Assembly: GCF_003248355.1 (NCBI RefSeq)
Contig: NZ_QKWY01000001.1
Location: 3,492,001-3,556,000 of the forward strand
Direction of reading: 5' to 3'
Source: Streptomyces sp. AC1-42W
Lineage (GTDB): Bacteria > Actinomycetota > Actinomycetes > Streptomycetales > Streptomycetaceae
Length of the DNA stretch: 64,000 nt
Shown here piece by piece: positions 9,390 to 16,904 of this stretch. Made by a program: the position numbers and the translations under genes. Below the pieces are notes generated by a model. It had not been told where the DNA came from. It searched no databases and saw only the letters and a program-made list of their open reading frames with translations. Every line of letters begins with the position of its first letter. Position 1 is the first letter of the stretch.

Positions 9390-10301
9390 TTGACCTCGTA
9401 CTCCCTCCCCGCGGCGGCCGCCGGCACCTGGCGGCTCGGCGACCTCACCGTCAACCGGATCGGCTTCGGCGCCATGCGGCTGACCCAGAACGGCCGCGCG
9501 TTCGGCGACGAACGCACCCCGCACGACCGGGACCGCGCGCTCGCGGTGCTGCGCCGGGCGGTCGAACTGGGCGTGAACCACATCGACACGGCCGCCTTCT
9601 ACTTCTCGCCGCTGCGTTCGGCCAACGAACTCATCAACCGGGCGCTCGGTCCCTATCCGGACGACCTCGTCATCACCACCAAGGTCGGACCCGGCCGCGG
9701 ACCCTGCGGCGACTGGACCGACTGGGCCCGCCCCGAGCAACTGCGCGGCCAGGTCCAGGAGAACATCCGCCAGCTCGGCCGCGACCACCTCGATGTCGTG
9801 AACCTCCGGATGAACGGCCCCCGTCCGCTCGGCGACCTCTTCGGCGCCCTCGCGGAACTGCGCGCCGAAGGGCTCGTCCGCCACCTGGGCCTCTCCAACG
9901 TGTGGCCGGAGCAGAAAGCCGAGGCCCGCGCCATCGCCCCGGTCGTCTGCGTCCAGAACCGGTACGGCATCGGCGAGCGGCGCCCCGACTCCGCCGAGGT
10001 CCTGCGCCTCTGCGGCGAACTGGGCATCGCCTTCGTCCCCTTCTACGCCATCGCGGGCACCGGACGCGAGGCGGGCGCCACCGCGGCCCCCGAGCACGCG
10101 GTGCTGCTCGACGTCGCCCGCGCCCATGACGCGACGCCCGCCCAGGTCCGGCTCGCCTGGACCCTCCAGCAGGGCCCGCACGTACTGGCCATTCCGGGCA
10201 CCGGCGACCCCGCCCATCTGGAGGAGAACGTGGCGGCGGGCGACCTGCGCCTCACCGGCGAGGAGGTGCGGCGCCTCACCGAGTTGGGCGGGCCCGCGTA
10301 G
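9390..10301 (+). CDS. Aldo/keto reductase with Arg in place of the catalytic His
   Basis: 303 residues, TTG start at 9390 chosen because AAGGAAGG lies 8 nt upstream and the protein begins in register with the family. It has the TIM-barrel AKR fold: D66 and Y71 in HIDTAAFYF, and K98 in ITTKVG. The position of the usual catalytic His (LHxP in relatives) reads NLRMNG, with R140. Related AKRs such as the pyridoxal reductase group also depart here, so it may still be active on an unusual aldehyde. It is followed after 10 nt by a second AKR, forming a two-gene unit. NADPH use is expected from the family. The substrate is unknown. Confidence 0.85.
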   Translation: MTSYSLPAAAAGTWRLGDLTVNRIGFGAMRLTQNGRAFGDERTPHDRDRALAVLRRAVELGVNHIDTAAFYFSPLRSANELINRALGPYPDDLVITTKVGPGRGPCGDWTDWARPEQLRGQVQENIRQLGRDHLDVVNLRMNGPRPLGDLFGALAELRAEGLVRHLGLSNVWPEQKAEARAIAPVVCVQNRYGIGERRPDSAEVLRLCGELGIAFVPFYAIAGTGREAGATAAPEHAVLLDVARAHDATPAQVRLAWTLQQGPHVLAIPGTGDPAHLEENVAAGDLRLTGEEVRRLTELGGPA

Positions 10302-10311
10302 CATGATCGCC

Positions 10312-11295
10312 ATGGAACAGCGTGAACTCGGCAGGACCGGACGGAGCGTCTCGGTCGTCGGACAGGGCACCTGGCAGCTCGGCGGGGACTGGGGCGAGGT
10401 CCGTGAGGACGACGCCCTCGGGGTGCTCGACGCGGCCGTCGAGGCCGGCGTCACCTTCTTCGACACCGCCGACGTCTACGGGGACGGCCGGAGCGAACAG
10501 CTCATCGGCCGCTACCTGAAGGAGCGGCCCGACGCCGGGGTCTTCGTCGCGACGAAGATGGGCCGCCGCGCCGACCAGGTGCCGGAGAACTACACCCTGG
10601 ACAACTTCCGCGCCTGGAACGACCGTTCCCGCGCCAACCTCGGCGTGGACACCCTCGACCTGGTCCAGCTGCACTGCCCGCCCACCGCCGTCCACTCCCG
10701 CGACGAGGTGTACGACGCGCTGGACACGCTCGTCGCCGAGGAGCGCGTCGCGGCCTACGCGGTCAGCGTCGAGACCTGCGCCGAGGCGCTGACGGCGATC
10801 GCCCGGCCGGGGGTGGCCAGTGTGCAGATCATCCTCAACCCGTTCCGGCTCAAGCCCCTGGACGAGGTGCTGCCGGCGGCGCGCGCGGCCGGGGTCGGCA
10901 TCATCGCGCGGGTGCCGCTCGCCTCCGGGCTGCTCTCGGGCAAGTACACCGCCGACACCGTCTTCGCGCCCGGCGACCACCGCACGTACAACCGGCACGG
11001 CGAGGCGTTCGATCAGGGCGAGACCTTCTCCGGGGTGGACTACGAGGCCGGGGTGACGGCCGCCGCGGCGTTCGCGCGGCTCGCTCCCGAGGGCGCGACC
11101 CCGGCGCAGACGGCGCTCCGCTGGATCATCCAGCAGCCGGGCGTCACCAGCGTCATCCCCGGCGCGCGCTCCACCGCACAGGCACGGGCCAACGCGGCCG
11201 CCGCCGCGCTCGCCCCGCTGCCCGACAGCACGCTGGACGCCGTCCGCGACCTGTACGACCGCACGTTCCGCGCGGCGGTTCACGACCGCTGGTAG
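10312..11295 (+). CDS. Aldo/keto reductase, complete catalytic tetrad
   Basis: 327 residues from ATG 10312 (MEQRELGRTGR, a typical family start). An in-frame ATG at 10303 is an alternative. The tetrad is complete: D51 and Y56 (FDTADVYG), K82 (ATKMG) and H121 (LVQLHCPP). The C-terminal NADP site SVIPGARS is present. It resembles the AKR11/YhdN-like general stress oxidoreductases. It lies 10 nt after the first AKR and is probably co-transcribed with it. The two differ strongly in sequence, so they are not a recent duplication. Confidence 0.88.
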   Translation: MEQRELGRTGRSVSVVGQGTWQLGGDWGEVREDDALGVLDAAVEAGVTFFDTADVYGDGRSEQLIGRYLKERPDAGVFVATKMGRRADQVPENYTLDNFRAWNDRSRANLGVDTLDLVQLHCPPTAVHSRDEVYDALDTLVAEERVAAYAVSVETCAEALTAIARPGVASVQIILNPFRLKPLDEVLPAARAAGVGIIARVPLASGLLSGKYTADTVFAPGDHRTYNRHGEAFDQGETFSGVDYEAGVTAAAAFARLAPEGATPAQTALRWIIQQPGVTSVIPGARSTAQARANAAAAALAPLPDSTLDAVRDLYDRTFRAAVHDRW

Positions 11296-11305
11296 CGGAC
11301 CGGGG

Positions 11306-12487
11306 CTATTCGCCGGCCCCCGGAGTCGCCGGTGCCTCGGTCGCCGTTCCGTCCTCCGGGGTGGTGGCCGCACCGGTATCCGGTGAGAACAGGCTCATCC
11401 CCAGGAACACGGCTGCCAGAAAGGCGATCGCCCCCGCGATGGCGCTGGCCACCCGCGGCCGGCGGCGGATCGCCTCGCCCGCGGTGCGCCGTCGTGCCTT
11501 GGCGGGCCGGGCCGCCGCGCGCCGCCCGTGACCCTGCCCGTGCCCCGGCGCGGCCGGTGCCTGGGTCTGGGGGAGCCGGTACGTGGTCGGTGCGGGGGAG
11601 GGGGCGGCGGCGAAGGGCGCGGGCGGCGGCGGTGTCGGCGCGGGCGCCGGGAGGTGCGGCGGCAGGGGCTCCGTGTGGCCGCGCCAGGCGTCGTTGTGGA
11701 ACCAGTCGGCGACCTGCTGGGCGGTGGGCCGGTCCTCCGGCTGCTTCGCGAGCAGGCCGAGCAGATAGGCGTCGAATGCGGCGGAGACGTCCACCCCGTG
11801 CCGGCGCAGCGGCACCGGCGGTGTGTCCACGTGCTGGTAGAGGGTGCCGGTGGCGGTGTCCGAGCGGAACGGCGGCTGCCCGAGCAGCAGTTGGTAGATG
11901 ACGCAGCCCAGCGAGTACATGTCGGACGCGGCGTCCGCCGTGCGTCCGAGGGCGCGTTCCGGGGCGAGGTAGAGGCTCGTACCGACGATCTGACCGGTCG
12001 TCGTCAGCGCGGCCGACGGGTCGTCGACGAACTGCGCGATGCCGAAGTCCCCGATCTTGACCGTGCCTTCGCCGTCCAGCATGAGGTTGCCGGGCTTGAT
12101 GTCGCGGTGGACGATGCCCTGCCGGTGCGCCGCGGCCAGTCCGGCGGCGGCCTGTCCGGCGATATGGGCGGCCTGTTCGGGCCCGAGCCGCTCCTGGGCC
12201 AGCAGCAGATCCGCCAGGCTGCGGCCCTCCACCAGCTCCATCACCAGGAAGAGCCGGTCCTCCCAGGCCCCGAAGTCGAAGACGGCCACCAGGTGGGGGT
12301 GGCTCAGCCGGGCGGCGGTCTGGGCCTCCAGCCGGAACCGGGCGGTGGCCGACTCGTCGGCGCGCTCACCCAGCAGCAGCTTCACGGCGACGGAGCGGCC
12401 GAGCACCTCGTCGGTGGCCCGCCAGACCTCGCCCATGCCGCCCCGGCCGATGGCGGATATCAGCCGGTACCGACCAGCAACCAGCAC
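11306..12487 (-). CDS. Membrane-anchored Ser/Thr protein kinase (PknB-like catalytic domain)
   Basis: 393 residues from GTG 12487 (VLVAGRYRLISAIGRGG). A longer frame reaches TTG 12598 but adds a Pro/Arg-rich extension unlike the family. Kinase domain at about 5-270: Gly loop GRGGMGEV, K36 (VAVKLL), HRDIKPGNLM with D129, and DFGIAQ with D147. A Pro/Ala-rich juxtamembrane segment follows. One transmembrane helix at about 346-367 (VASAIAGAIAFLAAVFLG) leaves only about 26 extracellular residues, too short for PASTA or other sensor domains, so sensing is probably by a partner. Convergent with the AKR pair, 10 nt between stops. Confidence 0.88.
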   Translation of the reverse strand: MLVAGRYRLISAIGRGGMGEVWRATDEVLGRSVAVKLLLGERADESATARFRLEAQTAARLSHPHLVAVFDFGAWEDRLFLVMELVEGRSLADLLLAQERLGPEQAAHIAGQAAAGLAAAHRQGIVHRDIKPGNLMLDGEGTVKIGDFGIAQFVDDPSAALTTTGQIVGTSLYLAPERALGRTADAASDMYSLGCVIYQLLLGQPPFRSDTATGTLYQHVDTPPVPLRRHGVDVSAAFDAYLLGLLAKQPEDRPTAQQVADWFHNDAWRGHTEPLPPHLPAPAPTPPPPAPFAAAPSPAPTTYRLPQTQAPAAPGHGQGHGRRAAARPAKARRRTAGEAIRRRPRVASAIAGAIAFLAAVFLGMSLFSPDTGAATTPEDGTATEAPATPGAGE

Positions 12488-12640
12488 CTGTGCACACCTG
12501 TCTCGATAGCGGGCCTCTCGCACGGCCCCGACCGGGGGCCGTCCGGACTGCCGCGGCGGCGCCTCCGGCGGGCGGGGCGGATGGAAGGAGCGCGGCAAGA
12601 TCAGGATATCCGCCGCGCGGACCCGTAACGACCGTGGGCG

Positions 12641-13123
12641 TCAGCGGCCGGCGGCCGCCGCGCGGCCCAGCGATTCGACCAGCGGCAGCAGCCGGTGCGG
12701 CACCCGTTCGCGCAGCGCCACCTCGGTGCGGGTGCGCACCACGCCGGGCAGCCGGATGAGCCGCTGGATGACGTCCTCCAGGTGCCCGTTGTCGCGGGCG
12801 ACCACGCGGGTCAGCAGGTCGCCGCCGCCCGTGGTCGAGAACGCCTCGACGATCTCGGGCACGGCGGCGAGCGCGTCACCGACCTCGTCGAGATACCCCT
12901 GGGTGACCTCCAGGTGCACAAAGGCGAGCACGGGGTGGCCGAGCGCGGCGGGGGAGAGGAAGGGACCGCTGCCGGTGATCACCCCGTCGCGCTCCAGCCG
13001 GTCGATCCGTGCCTGGAGGGTGCCGCGGGCGATGGACAGGATGCGTGCGTACTCGCGCACGCTCGTCTGCGGCTGCTCGATGAGCAACCGCAGGATACGG
13101 GTGTCGAGCGCGTCCACCGCCAT
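12641..13123 (-). CDS. Lrp/AsnC-family transcriptional regulator
   Basis: 160 residues. N-terminal winged HTH at 4-60 (LDTRILRLLIEQPQTSVREY; ARGTLQARIDRLERDGVI) and a C-terminal RAM/ligand-binding domain at about 68-145 (AFVHLEVTQGYLDEVGDALA; GGGDLLTRVVARDNGHLEDV). Members sense amino acids or small metabolites. No amino-acid gene is adjacent, so the regulon is unknown. It is a monocistronic leftward gene between the kinase and the chitin-active monooxygenase. Confidence 0.88.
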   Translation of the reverse strand: MAVDALDTRILRLLIEQPQTSVREYARILSIARGTLQARIDRLERDGVITGSGPFLSPAALGHPVLAFVHLEVTQGYLDEVGDALAAVPEIVEAFSTTGGGDLLTRVVARDNGHLEDVIQRLIRLPGVVRTRTEVALRERVPHRLLPLVESLGRAAAAGR

Positions 13124-13213
13124 GCTTCGCCGGCCTCTTTCGTGCGTCCTTCGGGGGCCAGCGACTGTACCAACGGGGCCGCCCGCGCCGGGCGGGCCCC
13201 GCCATGGCCGCGG

Positions 13214-13260
13214 CCGGCGATGCCCCGCGCGCGCGGACGGGCGGCGCGGGGCATCGCCGG
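13214..13260. terminator. Perfect 17-bp hairpin terminator of the AA10 gene
   Basis: Arms at 13214-13230 and 13244-13260 are perfectly complementary (17 bp) with a 13-nt loop. It lies 5 nt beyond the monooxygenase stop codon. Confidence 0.7.
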
Positions 13261-13265
13261 ACGGG

Positions 13266-13856
13266 TCAGAACCGCACGTCGGAGCAGGCGTAGAAGGCGT
13301 TGCCGGTGTCGGCGATCGTCCACACGCCGAGGATCAGGTGCTTGCCCGACTTCTGCGGCAGCGTGCCCGAGTGGCTCACCGTCGAGGAGGGCAGCCGTCC
13401 GCCGAAGGGAACGGTGAGGAACGGCTGGGTCTCCAGGTCGGCCCGGGTGAGCGGCTTCGTGGGGTCGTAGCCGTCCTTGGTGATGTAGTAGCGGAAGTCG
13501 GTCGTGGCGTGCCGGGCCGCGATCCGCCAGCGGAAGGTGTAGGTCTGTCCGGCGGTGACGTCGGTGGCGGGCCAGTTGCCGCCGCGCGGGTCGTCCAGCT
13601 CCGAGAAGCGGCCGATGCCGCCGGAGCAGATGTGGCCGTCGGCGGGTCCGCGGGTGGGGAAGCCCTTGGGACCCTCGACGCTCGGCGGCTCCCACTGGAT
13701 CTGTCCGCAGTTGCGGACGGTGCCGTTGCCGCAGAGCTGCTGGCGGCTGACGGGCGAGTCGGTGTAGCCGTGGCTCTGGGCGGGGGCCGAGGTGGCGATC
13801 AGGGCGGCCCCGGCGAGTCCGAGCCCGGCCAGTAAGGACGTGATCTTCTTGCGCAT
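13266..13856 (-). CDS. Lytic polysaccharide monooxygenase, AA10 family (chitin/cellulose active), single domain
   Basis: 196 residues. The signal peptide (1-28, AQS/HGY) is cut just before H29, which becomes the N-terminal copper-binding His. The second brace residue is H116 (AARHATTDFRYY), and the C-terminal NAFYACSDV supplies the aromatic axial position. Cysteines at 42 and 50 (LCGNGTVRNC) and 77 and 191 fit the usual AA10 disulfides. There is no CBM. The enzyme oxidatively cleaves crystalline chitin or cellulose outside the cell. Two DasR-type sites upstream point to chitin as the relevant substrate and to induction by aminosugars. Confidence 0.92.
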   Translation of the reverse strand: MRKKITSLLAGLGLAGAALIATSAPAQSHGYTDSPVSRQQLCGNGTVRNCGQIQWEPPSVEGPKGFPTRGPADGHICSGGIGRFSELDDPRGGNWPATDVTAGQTYTFRWRIAARHATTDFRYYITKDGYDPTKPLTRADLETQPFLTVPFGGRLPSSTVSHSGTLPQKSGKHLILGVWTIADTGNAFYACSDVRF

Positions 13857-13899
13857 ACGTCGCTCCTGGAGATGTGGGGGAGATGTCCGGAGTGCATTG

Positions 13900-13911
13900 C
13901 GGTCTAGACCA
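13900..13911. promoter_or_regulatory. DasR-type (dre) site, proximal
   Basis: CGGTCTAGACCA matches the TGGTCTAGACCA chitinase/DasR consensus at 11 of 12 positions. It lies 44 bp upstream of the monooxygenase start. Confidence 0.7.
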
Positions 13912-13939
13912 ACATTGAGCGTAGCGATGTCAATTTGAC

Positions 13940-13951
13940 ATGTCTAGACCA
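13940..13951. promoter_or_regulatory. DasR-type (dre) site, distal
   Basis: ATGTCTAGACCA matches the same consensus at 10 of 12 positions. It is a direct repeat exactly 40 bp from the proximal site, the paired arrangement known from Streptomyces chitinase promoters. Confidence 0.65.
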
Positions 13952-14103
13952 ACAAAAGGAGAGGTGTTCCCGAGTTCGCGGGAGCGCTGGTCCGATGGTC
14001 GCCGGCCGGTTGCCCGCCGATGCGTTCCCTTGGGCCAATGGTCCAGTCAAGGGAGGTCAATTTGAGCCAACCGGCCTCCAGGTGCTCTCATGTGTATGTC
14101 GAT

Positions 14104-14131
14104 GGCGCTGCGGACCCCGCGGCGCCTTTTT
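14104..14131 (+). terminator. Intrinsic terminator with T5 tail upstream of the FUSC gene
   Basis: GGCGCTGCGG (14104-14113) pairs with CCGCGGCGCC (14117-14126) over 10 bp (one G-T), followed by TTTTT (14127-14131). A U-tract is unusual in this GC-rich genome. It ends 48 nt before the chosen start, so it may attenuate transcription of the downstream gene. Confidence 0.5.
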
Positions 14132-14179
14132 CATGCCGGGACACGGAGACCCCTGGCGGACCGGAGCGGGGGAGCGGTA

Positions 14180-15688
14180 GTGCTGAAGAGAGCGTTCGTG
14201 GCGAGGGACCCCGGACGGGCGCGGCTGCGCTTCGCCTGCCGCGCGGTGCTCGGCATCGGGCTCGCCGTGGTGGTGTGCGGGCTCGCCGGCCACTCGCTCG
14301 TCGCGGCCATCACCGGCGGCCTGGCCGCCCTGCTCGCCCTGTTCACCGTCACCGACCCCACTGTCCGGGGCCAGGCGGTCACCACCGCGCTGCTGCCCGC
14401 CGCCGGCTTCCCGGTGCTCGCGCTCGCCGCCCTGCTCCAGGACCACCCCCTCGCCCGCGACGCGGCCTTCCTCGCGGTCATGGGACTGGGCGTCTACGCG
14501 AGGCGGTGGGGGCCGCGCGGGCACTCCCTGGGCGTCTTCGCGTTCATGGCCTTCTTCACCACGCAGTTCCTGCACACCCTGCCCCGCCAGCTCCCCGAGC
14601 TGTACTCCGCCGTCGCTCTCTCGCTGCTCTCCGCCTCCGCCGTCCGCTTCGGCCTCTGGTGCTACGAACGGGGCTCGGCCGTCCCCACCGCGCCCGCCCC
14701 GCCCACCGGCACCGGCCTGGCCAGGGTCACCACCCGCCAGGCCGTCCAGGCGGTCACCGGCGGAGCCGTCGCGCTCCTGGCCGGACAGCTGATGTCGGAC
14801 CAGCGCTGGTACTGGGCCGTGGGTGCCACCTGGTGGGTCTTCGTCAACACCGCCTCGCGCGGCGAGACCCTGGTACGCGGCTTCCGCCGGATCATGGGCA
14901 CCCTCATCGGCATCCCGGTCGGCCTCGCCGTCGTCGTCCCGCTGCACGGCGCGCCCGTACCCACCGCCCTCGTCGTCGCCGCCGGGGTGTTCGGCATCTT
15001 CTACACGGCCGCGGTCTCCTACACCTGGATGATGTTCTCCGTGACCGTCATGGCCGGCGCGCTCTACGGCGCGCTCGGCGTGCTCGACCCCGCCCTGCTC
15101 GCCCTGCGCCTCGGCGAGACGGCCGTGGGCGCCCTCGGCGCGATGCTCGCGGTGCTGTTCGTCCTCCCCGTCACCACGCACGCCACCACCGACGCCTGGA
15201 TCCAGCGCGCCCTGCGCTGTGTGCACGTCTGCACCGAGGAGGCCGCCGCCCGGCTCTCCGGCACCCCCGGCGCCGACCCGGCCCCGCGCATCGCCGAGCT
15301 GGAGGCGCTGCTCGGCCGCGTCCGGCTCTCGCTCGCCCCGCTCGTCCACCCGCTCAGCCCGCTGCGCGCCCGCCGGGCCAGGGCCGGGCACGTGCTCGCG
15401 CTGCTGGACGAGTGCGCGCGCGAGGTACGGGGGCTCGCCTCGGTGGCCGCCGACCCGGAGGCGTCCCACGACGCCCGGCTCGCCGCCGCCTGCTGGCGTG
15501 TCGAGTCCGCCGTGGAGGCGCTGACCGCCCCCGGGCGCCCCGCCCGCACCACCCCCGCAGCCGCCCTCCCGGTCCACCCGGCCGCCACCGAACCGGCCCT
15601 CGCCCATCTGCACAGCCTGGAACGCGCGCTCGCCGAACTCGCCGCCCCGCTGCACAGCCCGCCGGGCGCGCCCCTGGTCACAGCCTGA
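14180..15688 (+). CDS. FUSC-family integral membrane protein (aromatic-acid-exporter-like)
   Basis: 502 residues from GTG 14180, placed after GGGGGAG with proper spacing. The frame is open upstream to 14090, but that extension overlaps a terminator-like hairpin. There are two blocks of about six hydrophobic helices (about 18-150 and 200-320) separated by a cytoplasmic stretch. The second block has the FUSC signature around RWYWAVGATWWVFVNTASRGETLVRGFRRIMGT, split here as WYWAVGATWWV and GFRRIMGTLIGIPVG. The C-terminal 170 residues are soluble and helical. The family includes YccS/AaeB-type exporters. The substrate is unknown. Confidence 0.8.
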   Translation: MLKRAFVARDPGRARLRFACRAVLGIGLAVVVCGLAGHSLVAAITGGLAALLALFTVTDPTVRGQAVTTALLPAAGFPVLALAALLQDHPLARDAAFLAVMGLGVYARRWGPRGHSLGVFAFMAFFTTQFLHTLPRQLPELYSAVALSLLSASAVRFGLWCYERGSAVPTAPAPPTGTGLARVTTRQAVQAVTGGAVALLAGQLMSDQRWYWAVGATWWVFVNTASRGETLVRGFRRIMGTLIGIPVGLAVVVPLHGAPVPTALVVAAGVFGIFYTAAVSYTWMMFSVTVMAGALYGALGVLDPALLALRLGETAVGALGAMLAVLFVLPVTTHATTDAWIQRALRCVHVCTEEAAARLSGTPGADPAPRIAELEALLGRVRLSLAPLVHPLSPLRARRARAGHVLALLDECAREVRGLASVAADPEASHDARLAAACWRVESAVEALTAPGRPARTTPAAALPVHPAATEPALAHLHSLERALAELAAPLHSPPGAPLVTA

Positions 15689-15697
15689 TCCGGACCC

Positions 15698-15713
15698 TTG
15701 GTCCAGACCACAG
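15698..15713. promoter_or_regulatory. DasR-like site upstream of the lactonase gene
   Basis: TTGGTCCAGACCACAG contains the near-palindrome TGGTCCAGACCA, 11 of 12 to the DasR 12-mer. It lies about 80 bp before the lactonase start and 10 bp after the FUSC stop codon. Confidence 0.55.
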
Positions 15714-15790
15714 CTTCGCACTGCTACCGTCGCCCGGAAGAGATCACGACGGCCACGTCCGCCGCGCAGAGCCGGCGGAGAGGAGCAGCG

Positions 15791-16837
15791 GTGGACAGCA
15801 GCAGCGGTGCGGTTCGGGCATTCATCGGGTCGTTCACCTCGGCCGGCGGACGGGGCGTCACCGTCGCCGCCGTGGACCCGGAGACCGGCGCGCTCACCGC
15901 CCTGGGCGCGACGGACGCCGTCGCCGACCCCTCCTACCTGGCACTCGGCCCCGGCGGCACGGTCCTCTACGCGGTCAGCGAGACCGCCCCGGGCGCCGCG
16001 GCGGCCCTCGACGTCACCGCGGACGAGCCCCGGACCCTCGGCGAGATCCGGCCGGTGGACGGCGACGGACCCACCCACCTCGCCCTCGCGGCGGGCCACC
16101 TGCTCACCGCCAACTACAGCTCCGGCAGCGTCAGCGTGCTGCCCGTCGCCGGCGACGGCACCCTCGGCCCCGTCGCCTCCGTCCTCGCCCACCAGGGCAG
16201 CGGCCCGGTCACGGACCGCCAGGAGGGCCCGCACGCCCACCAGGTCCTGCCCGACCCCTCCGGCACCTGGGTCCTCGGCGTCGACCTGGGCACCGACTCC
16301 GTACGCGTCTGCGCCCTCGACCCGGCCACCGGGGAGCTGCGCCCGCACGGCGAGACGGCCCTGCGCCCCGGCACCGGACCCCGCCATCTGGCCTTCCACC
16401 CCTCGGGCCGGCACGCCTACGTCCTGAACGAGCTGGAGCCCACCCTCACCGTGTGCCGGTGGGACGCCGCCACCGGCGTCCTGGAACCGGTCGGCGAGAC
16501 CGCCGTGCTCCCCGGGGACGCGACCGGCGCGCGGTACCCCTCCGAGGTCGTCGTCGCCCACGACGGACGGTTCCTGTGGACCGCCAACCGGGGCCACGAC
16601 AGCATCTCCGTGCTCGCCCTCGACGCGACCGGCGAGCACCCCTCCCTGGTCACGACCGTGGACTGCGGCGGCCACTGGCCGCGCGACCTCGCCCTCGACC
16701 CGACCGGGCGCCGGCTGTACGCGGCCAACGAACGCGGCGGCAACGTCGCCTGGTTCACCGTGGACCCGGAGACCGGCGTCCCGCACCACGAGGGCAGCGT
16801 CGACGTCCCCGCCGCCTCCTGCGTGGTCTTCGGCTGA
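15791..16837 (+). CDS. Lactonase-family seven-bladed beta-propeller (YbhE/6-phosphogluconolactonase-like)
   Basis: 348 residues from GTG 15791, preceded by GGAGAGGAG. It is a family-typical propeller: AFIGSFTSAGGRGVTVAAVD at the start, then repeated blades such as GDGPTHLALA, GPHAHQVLPDPSG, GTGPRHLAFHPSGRHAYVLNE and RDLALDPTGRRLYAANE. Its members hydrolyse sugar lactones or muconolactones in the cytoplasm. There is no signal peptide. The DasR-like site upstream suggests an aminosugar-linked role, which is inference. It is followed by a hairpin and the convergent CbiX-like gene. Confidence 0.85.
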   Translation: MDSSSGAVRAFIGSFTSAGGRGVTVAAVDPETGALTALGATDAVADPSYLALGPGGTVLYAVSETAPGAAAALDVTADEPRTLGEIRPVDGDGPTHLALAAGHLLTANYSSGSVSVLPVAGDGTLGPVASVLAHQGSGPVTDRQEGPHAHQVLPDPSGTWVLGVDLGTDSVRVCALDPATGELRPHGETALRPGTGPRHLAFHPSGRHAYVLNELEPTLTVCRWDAATGVLEPVGETAVLPGDATGARYPSEVVVAHDGRFLWTANRGHDSISVLALDATGEHPSLVTTVDCGGHWPRDLALDPTGRRLYAANERGGNVAWFTVDPETGVPHHEGSVDVPAASCVVFG

Positions 16838-16843
16838 CGACGA

Positions 16844-16885
16844 CGGGGCCCCCGCGCCGGACTGCCGTCCGCCGCGAGGGCCCCG
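16844..16885. terminator. Hairpin between convergent lactonase and CbiX-like genes
   Basis: CGGGGCCCCCGCG (16844-16856) pairs with CGCGAGGGCCCCG (16873-16885) at 12 of 13 positions. Confidence 0.6.
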
Positions 16886-16904
16886 CTCGTGGAAACCGGA
16901 AGGG

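Larger units (their letters stand above)
13857..14179. other. 323-bp divergent region with DasR-type sites and a U-tailed terminator
   Basis: From left to right: leader and two DasR-type 12-mers of the leftward monooxygenase (to 13951), a degenerate third match (TGGTCCAGTCAA, 14043-14054), then a hairpin followed by T5 (14104-14131), and the ribosome-binding site of the FUSC gene. An in-frame ATG at 14090 precedes the preferred GTG start but would translate through the hairpin. Confidence 0.5.

Noticed and set aside
14057..16789. 910-codon open frame on the minus strand
   Set aside because: It runs opposite two well-supported genes (FUSC and lactonase) and across the DasR site and intergenic region. 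Composition is repetitive Gly/Arg/Glu.
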